A stretch of DNA of 39,704 bases from Planctomycetota bacterium (GCA_028280785.1 JANQLF010000054.1:1-39704); one strand, 5' to 3'; positions 24,993 through 32,791 are shown, counted from the stretch's first letter. Numbers and translations: made by a program. The notes: generated by a model not told the origin, from the letters alone.

Positions 24993-25499
24993 TTACGCAA
25001 ATGGATTTTCGTCGGCGCTTGGTCCATAGACCGATGGCAGCGGAACATCAAGTAAACGTAAATACACGTCGAGTTGTCCGCGATGGTGATAAATGTGATT
25101 ACACACAATGGCACGTAGAATACCAATTTTAGGTGCGCCAAACTTTACTTCGCCATCTTTAGTAAAGGTCCATTCGGTGTTTAAAGCTTCGTCATCAAAT
25201 GATTCAATGTTATTCTTAAATGTGCTCATATTTTCTTGCAAGGCATCTAAGATCTGTTGCTTCGACTCAGGTTGTGGGGACGTGAATTCCATATCTTTGG
25301 CATCTAAGGTATCTGCCTGAATCATTTGGGTGACGCCACCTGGTGTATTGGCGATGTGAAATGCCAATTGGCCAAGGGTGAATGATTTCTCGTGTGGTTT
25401 CCATTCGAGCTTGTCATTGGGAATACGCTCGATGAGTTCTTGGGTTTTTGGTGTTTCCATTTCCAATTCGCCGATGAAGGCTGCGACCATGGGATGCAT
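24993..25499 (-). CDS. DinB-family protein
   Basis: 168 residues, the normal size for the DinB/YfiT four-helix family. Metal-ligand histidines are in place: one in FTLGQLAFHIANT (about residue 49) and the C-terminal motif ICNHIYHHRGQLDVYL-like sequence CNHIYHHRGQLD near 135-146, typical of DinB_2 proteins. AAAGGAAC lies just upstream of the ATG. Members are metal-dependent thiol transferases or have unknown roles. It is divergent from an hxlR-type gene with two operator-like repeats in the 96-bp gap, so it is probably the regulator's target. The substrate is unknown. Confidence 0.9.
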   Translation of the reverse strand: MHPMVAAFIGELEMETPKTQELIERIPNDKLEWKPHEKSFTLGQLAFHIANTPGGVTQMIQADTLDAKDMEFTSPQPESKQQILDALQENMSTFKNNIESFDDEALNTEWTFTKDGEVKFGAPKIGILRAIVCNHIYHHRGQLDVYLRLLDVPLPSVYGPSADENPFA

Positions 25500-25519
25500 G
25501 ATGTGTTCCTTTAAAATAG

Positions 25520-25540
25520 TAACTTCAATAATTGAAGTTA
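25520..25540. promoter_or_regulatory. Perfect palindrome, probable HxlR operator 1
   Basis: TAACTTCAAT, one central A, then ATTGAAGTTA: a perfect 21-bp inverted repeat in the gap between the dinB-like and hxlR-like genes, 20 nt upstream of the DinB start. Perfect dyad symmetry of this length is typical of dimeric winged-helix regulators. Binding by the adjacent HxlR protein is inferred. Confidence 0.75.
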
Positions 25541-25554
25541 GTGAGGCTAGGCAG

Positions 25555-25575
25555 TAACTTCAACTTTGCAAGTGA
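25555..25575. promoter_or_regulatory. Imperfect second copy of the operator
   Basis: This 21-bp stretch begins TAACTTCAA, identical to the first nine bases of the palindrome at 25520, and ends GCAAGTGA, a decayed right arm; 15 of 21 positions match site 1. The two sites are 35 bp apart start to start and it ends 20 nt before the hxlR-like gene. A two-site arrangement would allow one site per promoter. Confidence 0.55.
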
Positions 25576-25595
25576 CTATTGCTTGTTAATATTCT

Positions 25596-25970
25596 ATGAA
25601 CGATATGGCTAAAAAACCACAATTACGTTCTGAGTGCCCATTAGCTGGGGCATTGGATATCTTGGGTGATAAGTGGACCTTACTGGTGTTGCGGGATTTA
25701 TTATTTTTTGGAGCAGAGACATTTAAGCAGCTAGAGCAATCTCCAGAGGGCATTTCGACTAATACCTTGAGCAATCGCTTGCAGCGTTTGGAAGAACTAG
25801 GGATCATTGCCAAGAAGCCCTACCAGGAAAACCCAGTGCGCTACAAATATATGGTGACCAAAAAGGGTAAAGATCTGGGCCCAATGATGCAGGCCGCCGT
25901 GACCTGGGGTCAAAAGCACGTTCCCGGAACCTTCCAGGGGAAGAAGCCACCACCACGGAATTGGGATTGA
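25596..25970 (+). CDS. HxlR-family winged-helix transcriptional regulator
   Basis: 124 residues. The family signature CPLAGALDILGDKWTLLVLR starts at Cys14; HTH sequence follows (GISTNTLSNRLQRLEELGII) and a wing (NPVRYKYMVTKKGKDLGP). The N-terminal Cys position matches redox-sensing members such as HypR and YodB, so thiol sensing is possible but unproven. No Shine-Dalgarno sequence precedes either Met1 or Met4. Divergent from the DinB-family gene, with two operator-like repeats between them, suggesting autoregulation and repression of the neighbour until an electrophile or oxidant is sensed. It ends at a likely terminator. Confidence 0.9.
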   Translation: MNDMAKKPQLRSECPLAGALDILGDKWTLLVLRDLLFFGAETFKQLEQSPEGISTNTLSNRLQRLEELGIIAKKPYQENPVRYKYMVTKKGKDLGPMMQAAVTWGQKHVPGTFQGKKPPPRNWD

Positions 25971-25978
25971 AACTAAGT

Positions 25979-26017
25979 ATTGTAATTTCAGTTGCTTATG
26001 AAGTGATTACAATTTTT
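25979..26017 (+). terminator. Probable rho-independent terminator of the hxlR-like gene
   Basis: ATTGTAAT (25979-25986) pairs with ATTACAAT (26006-26013), with TTCA/TGAA adding pairs inside, and is followed by TTTTT overlapping the stem end. The stem is AT-rich and so moderate in strength. It lies 8 nt past the stop codon. Confidence 0.6.
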
Positions 26018-26040
26018 GGTCACGTTTACCAAGCTCATGA

Positions 26041-26070
26041 CAATAGATAGGTAGACATATACATCTATTG
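26041..26070 (+). promoter_or_regulatory. Inverted repeat touching the ribosome-binding site of the GH-A gene
   Basis: CAATAGAT (26041-26048) and ATCTATTG (26063-26070) are perfect 8-bp arms separated by 14 bases. The last G of the right arm is the first G of the GGAG ribosome-binding site (26070-26073) for the ATG at 26080. It could be an operator or, as RNA, a hairpin that limits ribosome access. Confidence 0.5.
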
Positions 26071-26079
26071 GAGTGTAGC

Positions 26080-28272
26080 ATGAAGATCATCACCACTTTA
26101 CTCTTAGTTGCCGGAGCGACCTGCCTCATGGCTGAAGACTCGAAAGCCGATTGGTTCCAATGGCGAGCCACGACTGATTACAAAACTGAGAGTGCCATCG
26201 ACATGTCAGATTGGCAAACTAAAGCCGCTGGCAGTGAGGGTCGGATTAAACGTAAAGATGATGCACTGACCTATGATGGAAAGCCAATTAAAATTTGGGG
26301 TTTAAATGTTTGCTTCGATCGTGGTTGTGCGCCACCGAAAAATGTAGCTGATTTACGCGCAGATTTTTATGCCAAGAACGGTGTGAATTCAGTGCGCTTG
26401 CATAAATATGCCGATGGTTCTGGTTGGGCAGGAATTTTAAGACAAGGCAGTTCGACTGAATTTGATAAAGCAGCGTTGGATCGTATGGATTATTTTGTCG
26501 CTGCATTGAAAAAGCGCGGCATTTTTGTGAAACTTTCACCAACCTTTGGCAGTCTGAGTATCGCTGCAGAAGATTATGATAATATTCCCTATGCCCGTGA
26601 ATTTGGTGGTAAGCCAAGCGGCAATAAACGATTAAAAACCGGTGGTGCAGCAATCTTTTTAAGTCCTGAATTGCAGGACATGCAGATCAAGCAAACGATT
26701 AATTTATTAAAACATAAAAACCCATACACCGGCATGACCTATGCAAAAGATCCAGCAATTATGCTGGTTGAATTGGTTAATGAAGAGAGTGCTTTGTTTG
26801 GTGGTTTAATGGGACATATGCAAAAACGTCCAACCATGCGTAAAATGGCTGGCAAATTATTTACTGAGTGGGTGCTGAAAAAGTACGGCTCTGAAGAGGC
26901 GATTACCAAACGTTGGGGTAATGGTGGTCTCAATAAATTTACCTATGAAAAGTTCACCAACGAAAGCTTTGCTGATAAATCAGTGCTGCCGGTTGGTGCA
27001 CCGTGGTATTGGGATCCCGTTCAAATTCAGGGTTCGCAAAAAGGTAAAGCACCACGTTTATTAGACTCAGCCGAATTCTTATGTGAATTACAAAATGCCT
27101 ATTATGAGCGTTATAGCAAAGCGATTCGCAAGGCAGGTTATGATGGTGAATTAATGGCATCGAACTGGCAAGCCGGTCGCGCTTCCAGTCATTATTACAA
27201 TCTCTATTCGGACCGTGAAATTGGTTTAATCGATCGACATAATTATTTTGGCGGTAAACGCACCAGTAGTTCGATGATGGATGTGCCCGGTGGTGGTATG
27301 ATCTCATCAGGTATGCAGCAAGTTGCTGATCGTCCTTTTTCATTGTCTGAATGGATTCACGTTTTCCCAAATCAATGGGGTGTAGAAGGTCCAGCTATTA
27401 TTGGTGCTTACGGCATGGGTTTGCAAGATTGGGACATCAGTTATATGTTCCAAAACTCAGACGATGGTAAATACAGTAGCCAAGTCGGTCGCGACCAATG
27501 GGACGTTACCGCACCGCAAGTATTCGCCGCTTTCCCCGCTATTGCTCGCCATGTACGCCGCAATGATATTGCCACTTCAAAAGACACGATTCATTTAAAT
27601 GTGCATTATCCGTCCTTGGCAAAAGCAAAAATTAGTTTTGAGGATAAAACACAGCAAGCCTACGATATTAAATCATTTACCTCTGATAAAATTCCTGCTG
27701 AAATGTTATTGGTTTCGCGTGTAGCGGTTAACTATACGGATTCGTATAAAGATACCAAAGCCCACAGTGCTAAAGATCACATGAAATACGGTGCGATTCA
27801 AAGTGCCACTGAGGAGTTGCATTGGTTCGCCAGTAAAAAACAAAATGATTCCTATTTTACCATTAACACCGATGCGACCAAGGCAGTGGTTGGCTTTGCT
27901 CAAGGAAAAGAGCATGAACTTGGTAAAGTAAGTATTAAGACTCATTCTAAATACGGCGCATTGTATTTGACCGCGCGCAGTCAAAAGGGGACGATTGCCA
28001 AGGATAAGCGCTTATTAATCGTTGCAGTGGCTCGCGCCCATAATACCGGCATGAGCTACGATGGCCAAGGCAAGATGCGCTCAAAAGGTAAGGGTCCGGT
28101 GCTGATGGAGCCGATGAAGGCTGAATTCACCATTAAGCGATCGGGCAAGCCAACGGTGTATATCTGTGATCACAACGGTGTACGTACTGATAAGACTATC
28201 CCAGTAAAAAATAACAGCTTTACCATTGATGGTGAAACGAGTAAAACGGTCTACTACGAGGTTGTGTATTAA
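26080..28272 (+). CDS. Secreted clan GH-A (GH5/GH42-like) glycoside hydrolase
   Basis: 730 residues from the ATG at 26080, preceded by GGAG at six bases; a TTG at 26068 overlaps that site and is rejected. Signal peptide MKIITTLLLVAGATCLMA. The (beta/alpha)8 part carries IKIWGLNVCFDRG and NSVRLHKY near strands 1-2, LVELVNEES with the acid/base Glu235, DRHNYFGG (H387-Y389) at strand 6, and SLSEW with the nucleophile Glu424. These fit a retaining clan-A enzyme. The last 250 residues are beta-rich. Substrate not determinable; the nearest families include beta-mannanases, beta-glucanases and beta-galactosidases. The gene is 8 nt ahead of an ECF sigma gene, so the enzyme and its likely regulators share a transcript. 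Confidence 0.85.
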   Translation: MKIITTLLLVAGATCLMAEDSKADWFQWRATTDYKTESAIDMSDWQTKAAGSEGRIKRKDDALTYDGKPIKIWGLNVCFDRGCAPPKNVADLRADFYAKNGVNSVRLHKYADGSGWAGILRQGSSTEFDKAALDRMDYFVAALKKRGIFVKLSPTFGSLSIAAEDYDNIPYAREFGGKPSGNKRLKTGGAAIFLSPELQDMQIKQTINLLKHKNPYTGMTYAKDPAIMLVELVNEESALFGGLMGHMQKRPTMRKMAGKLFTEWVLKKYGSEEAITKRWGNGGLNKFTYEKFTNESFADKSVLPVGAPWYWDPVQIQGSQKGKAPRLLDSAEFLCELQNAYYERYSKAIRKAGYDGELMASNWQAGRASSHYYNLYSDREIGLIDRHNYFGGKRTSSSMMDVPGGGMISSGMQQVADRPFSLSEWIHVFPNQWGVEGPAIIGAYGMGLQDWDISYMFQNSDDGKYSSQVGRDQWDVTAPQVFAAFPAIARHVRRNDIATSKDTIHLNVHYPSLAKAKISFEDKTQQAYDIKSFTSDKIPAEMLLVSRVAVNYTDSYKDTKAHSAKDHMKYGAIQSATEELHWFASKKQNDSYFTINTDATKAVVGFAQGKEHELGKVSIKTHSKYGALYLTARSQKGTIAKDKRLLIVAVARAHNTGMSYDGQGKMRSKGKGPVLMEPMKAEFTIKRSGKPTVYICDHNGVRTDKTIPVKNNSFTIDGETSKTVYYEVVY

Positions 28273-28280
28273 TTAACATT

Positions 28281-28805
28281 ATGGTCGATAAACAGTCATT
28301 TACAGAATTTGTTTTAGCCCACCAAGCAGCCCTGCGCATCTATGTGCGGGGTTCTGCGGTTAAACCGGATTTTGTAGATGATGTAGCGCAGGAATGTTTT
28401 TTGGTTGCCTACAAACGATTCAAAGAATTTGACCCAGCACGTGCCAGTGGTGCAACCTGGCTGCGTGGAATTGCGCGCAACATTATCCTTAATGAGGCAC
28501 GCAAACACGCGCGTCGTTCGCGCTTATTACATGAAGGTCTTGGAAAAATATTAGTCAAACAAGAAATACACGAACAAAACGACGATCAGCGTCTTGAGGC
28601 CATTCGTTTATGTTTGGCTCATTTAGATGAACAACAACAGCAATTAATCAAATTGCATTATGCGGAAGAACAAGATGCGCAGATTATTGGCGAACAATTA
28701 GGGATGAAGGCGGCGAGTATTCGCAAGCGACTCTCGCGTTTGCGTTTGCGCTTACGTGATTGTATTGAACGACGCATGCAGGGTCCTGCGGAGTCGTTAT
28801 CGTGA
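28281..28805 (+). CDS. ECF-type RNA polymerase sigma factor
   Basis: 174 residues. Region 2 is seen in DFVDDVAQECFLVAYKRFKEFDPARASGATWLRGIARNI, with the DD-x-x-QE core-binding helix and the ATWLRGIARN DNA-melting part. Region 4 is LDEQQQQLIKLHYAEEQDAQIIGEQLGMKAASIRKRLSRLRLRL, an HTH ending in a basic helix. It starts 8 nt after the GH-A gene without a clear Shine-Dalgarno sequence and overlaps the anti-sigma gene by four bases (GTGA). The build fits the Rhodopirellula/verrucomicrobial ECF sigma factors paired with FecR-like partners. Target promoters are not identified; the glycosidase promoter is one candidate. Confidence 0.93.
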   Translation: MVDKQSFTEFVLAHQAALRIYVRGSAVKPDFVDDVAQECFLVAYKRFKEFDPARASGATWLRGIARNIILNEARKHARRSRLLHEGLGKILVKQEIHEQNDDQRLEAIRLCLAHLDEQQQQLIKLHYAEEQDAQIIGEQLGMKAASIRKRLSRLRLRLRDCIERRMQGPAESLS

Positions 28806-30259
28806 CTAATGCTCAAACAGATGGTGTATTGCTGTCGCGCATTATTGACGGCGAAATAACTGATGAGGAATTACAGTCAGTCATTGATACTGAAGAAATT
28901 AATGCTGGTGAATTACGGCAATTATTAGAATGCGATGAATTAATTCGCCAAACCGCGAATCAGGACGCAGCAGTATTTGCCGAATCAGTACAACAACGCA
29001 TCGATTATGAAGAAGACGGCCCAGCGTTTACCGCAGGGTTAATGCTGCGGATTAAGCGTCGACAACGCCTTGTCACGGCAGGTTTTGCCATTGCAGCGGT
29101 ACTACTGGTTAGTGTTGCTTATCAATTATTTAATCAGAGCCCTGCGCCAACACATGCAGGCTATTCCCACTCACATGCATTTGCTGACGGCAGTCACATT
29201 CATTTTAATGATGCGGCGCAGGTTCAGTGGCAAGAAGATGCAGAAAAAATAAACGTCAATTTAAAGTCAGGTGAATTGCAAGCTGTTATTGAAAAAGAAC
29301 GCCAGCGTCCATACGTCTTTTCAACTGCAGAAGGTAGTGTGTTGGTTCGCGGTACAGCATTTCGTTTATATCAGGAGCATGCACAAAGCGTCATCAATTT
29401 AACTGAGGGCAGTGTTGATGTCGAGTCAGCGAGCGAGACCTTGACTATTCATGCACCGAGCCGCGTACGCTTTCAGCGCTTTGCTGCGCCACAGGCTATC
29501 CCATTACGCAAACAGAATTTATTTATTATCACCGATTTCATGTCTTATGATGATTATTTGGCGGTGATTGCAATTCTTCGTGATCCAAGTTTCACACTTT
29601 GTGGTATAATCGCTACGGCCGGTAGTGTACCTTATAACCAAGATGTCGATGTCGTGCATACAGAAATAAAACAAACACTCGAAGCAATCGGGTATCCAGA
29701 TATACCGGTGCACCGTGGTGCAACGGGTATTAATCTTGATGCCACAGTTGATGTGCCCGCTGTTGATGTGCTGCATGCATTTGCTCAAGCGAATGAAGGA
29801 CGCATTGCCATTGCCAATTTAGGGTCTTATCAAGCCGTCAGTGCAGCATTAATAAAACAATATCCCGATACAGCGCAGCGCTGTGTCCTGGCTAATTTAG
29901 CCCGCCAACGTAAGGGTGGTTGGGTTAGTGCACGAGACGATGGTGAAGAAGCCTTTAATTATGTCTGCAATAATTTTCCAGGACAGCTTTATTTACTTGA
30001 TGAACAATTAGCGCGCCAGTGGACCAGCATTCGCTTGGCCGATTTAGATGCATTACAATCAAGTATTGGCAAACGCATACGCGAACGCGTCACCTATACG
30101 ACTAAAACTATGCCGATTTGGGACCAGGCGATGTTTGCCGTCTTAAGTCAGGCTTGTTTAGAAGCCAATACGGATCAATCAGAATTGGTAATTGTTAAAG
30201 AATTGCCTGCGGGTGATCCAGAGCAGCGTGGTTTGCGGACGCTGAAATTCGTACCGTAA
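28802..30259 (+). CDS. FecR-type anti-sigma factor fused to a nucleoside hydrolase-like domain
   Basis: 485 residues, GTG start within GTGA at the sigma stop, so translation is coupled. Residues 1-88 are acidic and cytoplasmic, with short helices likely to hold the sigma factor. One transmembrane helix is at 89-110. Residues 115-225 form a FecR domain (ADGSHIHFNDAAQVQW, SGELQAVI, VLVRGTAFRLY, NLTEGSVDV). From 239 to the end the sequence follows the inosine-uridine nucleoside hydrolase fold: FIITDFMSYDDYLAVIAIL (TD 244-245, DD 250-251), CGIIATAGSVP, IAIANLGSYQAVSAAL and PIWDQAMFAVL (W440, D441 where the family has HD). The EFN-type motif is absent (ARDDGEEAF). Probably a periplasmic ligand sensor without catalysis. 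The fusion is unusual; see findings. Confidence 0.85.
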   Translation: MTNAQTDGVLLSRIIDGEITDEELQSVIDTEEINAGELRQLLECDELIRQTANQDAAVFAESVQQRIDYEEDGPAFTAGLMLRIKRRQRLVTAGFAIAAVLLVSVAYQLFNQSPAPTHAGYSHSHAFADGSHIHFNDAAQVQWQEDAEKINVNLKSGELQAVIEKERQRPYVFSTAEGSVLVRGTAFRLYQEHAQSVINLTEGSVDVESASETLTIHAPSRVRFQRFAAPQAIPLRKQNLFIITDFMSYDDYLAVIAILRDPSFTLCGIIATAGSVPYNQDVDVVHTEIKQTLEAIGYPDIPVHRGATGINLDATVDVPAVDVLHAFAQANEGRIAIANLGSYQAVSAALIKQYPDTAQRCVLANLARQRKGGWVSARDDGEEAFNYVCNNFPGQLYLLDEQLARQWTSIRLADLDALQSSIGKRIRERVTYTTKTMPIWDQAMFAVLSQACLEANTDQSELVIVKELPAGDPEQRGLRTLKFVP

Positions 30260-30333
30260 TTGTAGCCTCTTCCAATAATAATGGGATTATCTTAAATATT
30301 GTAAATCCTTACTGAATTAGTATACTTCGGTAT

Positions 30334-30687
30334 ATGAATACAGAAAGACGTGAGGCTCGTGAAAAGCGACGTAAAGAAGAGCGCCAGGAATTAGACCGGA
30401 AAATTGAAAAACAACGTCAACGATGGGATCTATGGAATATGGTCTCAGCTGTTATTGTCACCATCGGCTACGTATGTTTTTTTGGTGCGTTGTTTTTCCG
30501 TAATTCAATTCCACGCGAATTCCTTGGCAAGATTGGTTTTACTGGAATGGCCTTAGCTGGTCTTGGTATACTAATGTGTCTAGTCGGCAAATTTGTTAAA
30601 AGATCAGACAAGTGGAAGATTTATATTAATGTATTGCTGATCATTGCTTTGATCTTTGCTTTTTATGTCATAAGAAAATTAACATAA
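30334..30687 (+). CDS. Small membrane protein with charged N-terminal helix
   Basis: 117 residues, family not recognised. Residues 1-32 are almost wholly charged (Arg, Glu, Lys) and should form a cytoplasmic helix or short coiled coil. Three hydrophobic segments follow at about 36-57, 68-86 and 97-114. No Shine-Dalgarno sequence is visible. It is the first of three short same-strand genes between the anti-sigma and desaturase genes. Nothing in the sequence indicates its job. Confidence 0.6.
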   Translation: MNTERREAREKRRKEERQELDRKIEKQRQRWDLWNMVSAVIVTIGYVCFFGALFFRNSIPREFLGKIGFTGMALAGLGILMCLVGKFVKRSDKWKIYINVLLIIALIFAFYVIRKLT

Positions 30688-30713
30688 AATTGTTTGAATA
30701 GATAACAGAATTC

Positions 30714-31214
30714 ATGAATGACGACAAGATAGATCGTGATTTCGGCGTATCGCATGGATACGGTGGTTTTTTGAATGCAGATCCACCGCTGCACTATCAA
30801 TGGATGATGGAAACCCCTGGTCCTGGGGAATATACAACAGGGTATCTGTTGACTATTGTTTGTGGTGTGCACGCAGTCTTAATAGACCTTGGACAATTTG
30901 ATACAATTTTTGGATCCATTATTCACGGGCAGAAAAAATATGAGAAGTATCCTACGTTGACTAGGATGATTAATGAAGCACCGGAAGATGAATGGATGAA
31001 AGAGGTCTCGGCTGAGATCATCAGTGATTTAGAATGCTTGACGTGGCAGGATTTAAATTGGGATTTCGAAGATCGCTATAAGGATATTGCTGTTGCATCT
31101 GATAAGCCACCAACTGAAGAAGAACTTGCGCCGATGTGTAAATTAATTGATGTTCTCATTGGTTTATTAAAGAATGATTCTTGCTTTTATATTCATTATG
31201 AGTGGCATGCATGA
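30714..31214 (+). CDS. Hypothetical protein, coupled to a SmpA/OmlA-like gene
   Basis: 166 residues, no known domain recognised. The sequence is acidic and mostly soluble, with aromatic-rich parts (SHGYGGFLNADPPLHYQW) and a hydrophobic stretch near 45-62 that is probably buried helix and not a membrane segment. No signal peptide. Its stop TGA overlaps the ATG of the next gene in ATGA, so the two products are likely made together. The two ATGs at 30714 and 30718 are in different frames; only the first opens this frame. Confidence 0.65.
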   Translation: MNDDKIDRDFGVSHGYGGFLNADPPLHYQWMMETPGPGEYTTGYLLTIVCGVHAVLIDLGQFDTIFGSIIHGQKKYEKYPTLTRMINEAPEDEWMKEVSAEIISDLECLTWQDLNWDFEDRYKDIAVASDKPPTEEELAPMCKLIDVLIGLLKNDSCFYIHYEWHA

Positions 31215-31591
31215 GCGATAAAACCTTAGTTCAAAAAATAACAATAATTATTGGCAGTGTTTTTTGTGTGCTGTTATTAGTATGGGCGATATTCTTTTTT
31301 ACGAGTTACTATTTTGCTTCGACTGTCTTTGAGCCGGGGCCATTAGATCCACCTAAAGCTGGTGCATGGGCTCAATTAAAAGTAGGACTTACCGAAGCTG
31401 AGGTGAGAGCGCTGTTGGGAGATCCTGGTGTAGAGACCGTCGAGGGTTCAGGTGCTTCGTCGAAGACACTCTATTGGGAATATACCTATTCCGATGGTGT
31501 AACGCTATTCGGCGGTGCCTCCGACAAGGCACACGTTGTTTATTTCGACGAGGCAGGTTTGGTAACGTCGTTTCGAGAACCGCTGCCATAA
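31211..31591 (+). CDS. Membrane-anchored SmpA/OmlA (BamE)-like protein
   Basis: 126 residues from the ATG at 31211, which overlaps the previous stop (ATGA); a GTG at 31202 is less likely. One N-terminal transmembrane helix (about 8-34) is followed by a short Pro-rich linker and a compact domain: LKVGLTEAEVRALLGDPG, then a YWEYTYSDG strand and AHVVYFDEAGLVTSF. This helix-turn plus three-strand pattern is that of the SmpA/OmlA/BamE fold, also found in many small envelope proteins. There is no lipobox Cys, so it is anchored by the helix and is unlikely to be BamE itself. It may act with the unknown protein encoded just upstream. Confidence 0.7.
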   Translation: MSDKTLVQKITIIIGSVFCVLLLVWAIFFFTSYYFASTVFEPGPLDPPKAGAWAQLKVGLTEAEVRALLGDPGVETVEGSGASSKTLYWEYTYSDGVTLFGGASDKAHVVYFDEAGLVTSFREPLP

Positions 31592-31648
31592 GTCAACACG
31601 CTCGGACTCTAGAGGAAACAGCGAGGTGAAATCAGTGCCGTAGAAATG

Positions 31649-31670
31649 ACGTTAATAGACCTATTAGCGT
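31649..31670. promoter_or_regulatory. Near-perfect palindrome upstream of the desaturase gene
   Basis: ACGTTAATAG (31649-31658) and CTATTAGCGT (31661-31670) are inverted arms separated by AC, differing at one position. It is 45 nt upstream of the desaturase GTG and has no T-run after it, so an operator is more likely than a terminator. The rest of the 31592-31714 gap shows no gene. Confidence 0.45.
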
Positions 31671-31714
31671 TGGATTACACTTGTGTGTATCAGAAAGATG
31701 AGACCATCTAATCC

Positions 31715-32791
31715 GTGAACGAAGCAATCGTAAAACGCTCTGATTTTGACCTAAAGTCCTATACCAATAAGAGTAGTCTTATTGCCATAGGGCAAATCCT
31801 AAGTGTTGTGTTGCCTTATTTTGGCTTGTGGTATGCGGCATTTATCCTGCGTGACACCATGCCGTGGCTTCTTTTGCCTATAGCTGGATTAATGTCTTTA
31901 TTTCTATTGCGCTCTTTTTCGTTAATGCACGATTGCGGCCATTTTTCGTTGTTTGGGAGCGTGTTAGTTAACCGCATTTTTGGATTTCTTCTCGGTGTCC
32001 TGAATGCATTGCCGCAGTATCCGTGGTCACGCGGACATGCTTATCATCATAAACATAATGGTAATTGGGAGCGCTATCGCGGCCCAGCCGCTGTCTTAAG
32101 TGTTGAGCAGTTCGAAGCCCTGAGTCCATTACGCCAAAAGTTGTATGTTATGTTACGCCACCCAGTGATGCTGCTTCCAGGTGGCTTTCTTTATTTGATC
32201 GTAAAGCCGCGTTTGCAATTGCTGTTTGGACTGCTGACATTTATTCCCTGTGCGCTTGTGTGGCTTTGCAGCGGTCAGTGGCGTCGTGTCATCGCATGTG
32301 AATCTAAATTTTGGTATACGCGAGGCGAATTCATCGATATTTTCTTTAATAATATTTTAGTCATAGGCGGGTGGTATTTGTGTGGTGAGTTAATGGGTCA
32401 CGCTTTCTTTTGGGCACTCTATGCACCAGTGATGATGCTTACTGCTGCTGTCTTTATCTGCATCTTTTATATTCAGCATAATTTTGAGGATTCTTATGCG
32501 CACGGTGACAAAGATTGGGATTATCTCAAAGGCGCATTAGAGGGGTCGAGCTATTTCAAATTACCAGCAATCTTTAATTGGTTCACTGCCGATATTGGTT
32601 ATCACAATATTCATCATATCAGCGCGCATATCCCGAATTATCGTCTTGCTGCCTGCCATCGGGCCAATGCCCATTTGCTTACGGATGTAACTGTTTTGCG
32701 TATCCGTGATATCCCAAAATGCAGCAAATATATCCTTTGGGATGCAGCACATGATAAATTGATAACCGTTGCTGATCTAAAGGTAGGCTAA
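31715..32791 (+). CDS. Membrane fatty acid desaturase
   Basis: 358 residues. The three histidine boxes of the di-iron desaturase family are complete: HDCGH (72-76), HAYHH (108-112) with another His after it, and HNIHH (297-301). Hydrophobic segments near 25-68, 85-100, 155-188 and 212-255 give the four-helix membrane layout. The order and spacing fit acyl-lipid desaturases of the omega-6/omega-3 type; the position of the double bond cannot be told. The start is a GTG with only a weak ribosome-binding site, and the next Met is at residue 49, too late for the first helix. Inserting a double bond alters membrane fluidity. A palindrome upstream may be its operator. Confidence 0.9.
   Translation: MNEAIVKRSDFDLKSYTNKSSLIAIGQILSVVLPYFGLWYAAFILRDTMPWLLLPIAGLMSLFLLRSFSLMHDCGHFSLFGSVLVNRIFGFLLGVLNALPQYPWSRGHAYHHKHNGNWERYRGPAAVLSVEQFEALSPLRQKLYVMLRHPVMLLPGGFLYLIVKPRLQLLFGLLTFIPCALVWLCSGQWRRVIACESKFWYTRGEFIDIFFNNILVIGGWYLCGELMGHAFFWALYAPVMMLTAAVFICIFYIQHNFEDSYAHGDKDWDYLKGALEGSSYFKLPAIFNWFTADIGYHNIHHISAHIPNYRLAACHRANAHLLTDVTVLRIRDIPKCSKYILWDAAHDKLITVADLKVG

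Noticed and set aside
26954..27370. 138-codon minus-strand ORF
   Set aside because: Antisense within the GH-A hydrolase gene; composition is His/Arg/Asn-rich without any recognisable motif.
30270..30300. AT-rich inverted repeat after the anti-sigma gene
   Set aside because: The ATAAT/ATTAT stem is only 5 bp, entirely A/T, and not followed by a T-run, so it does not support a terminator.
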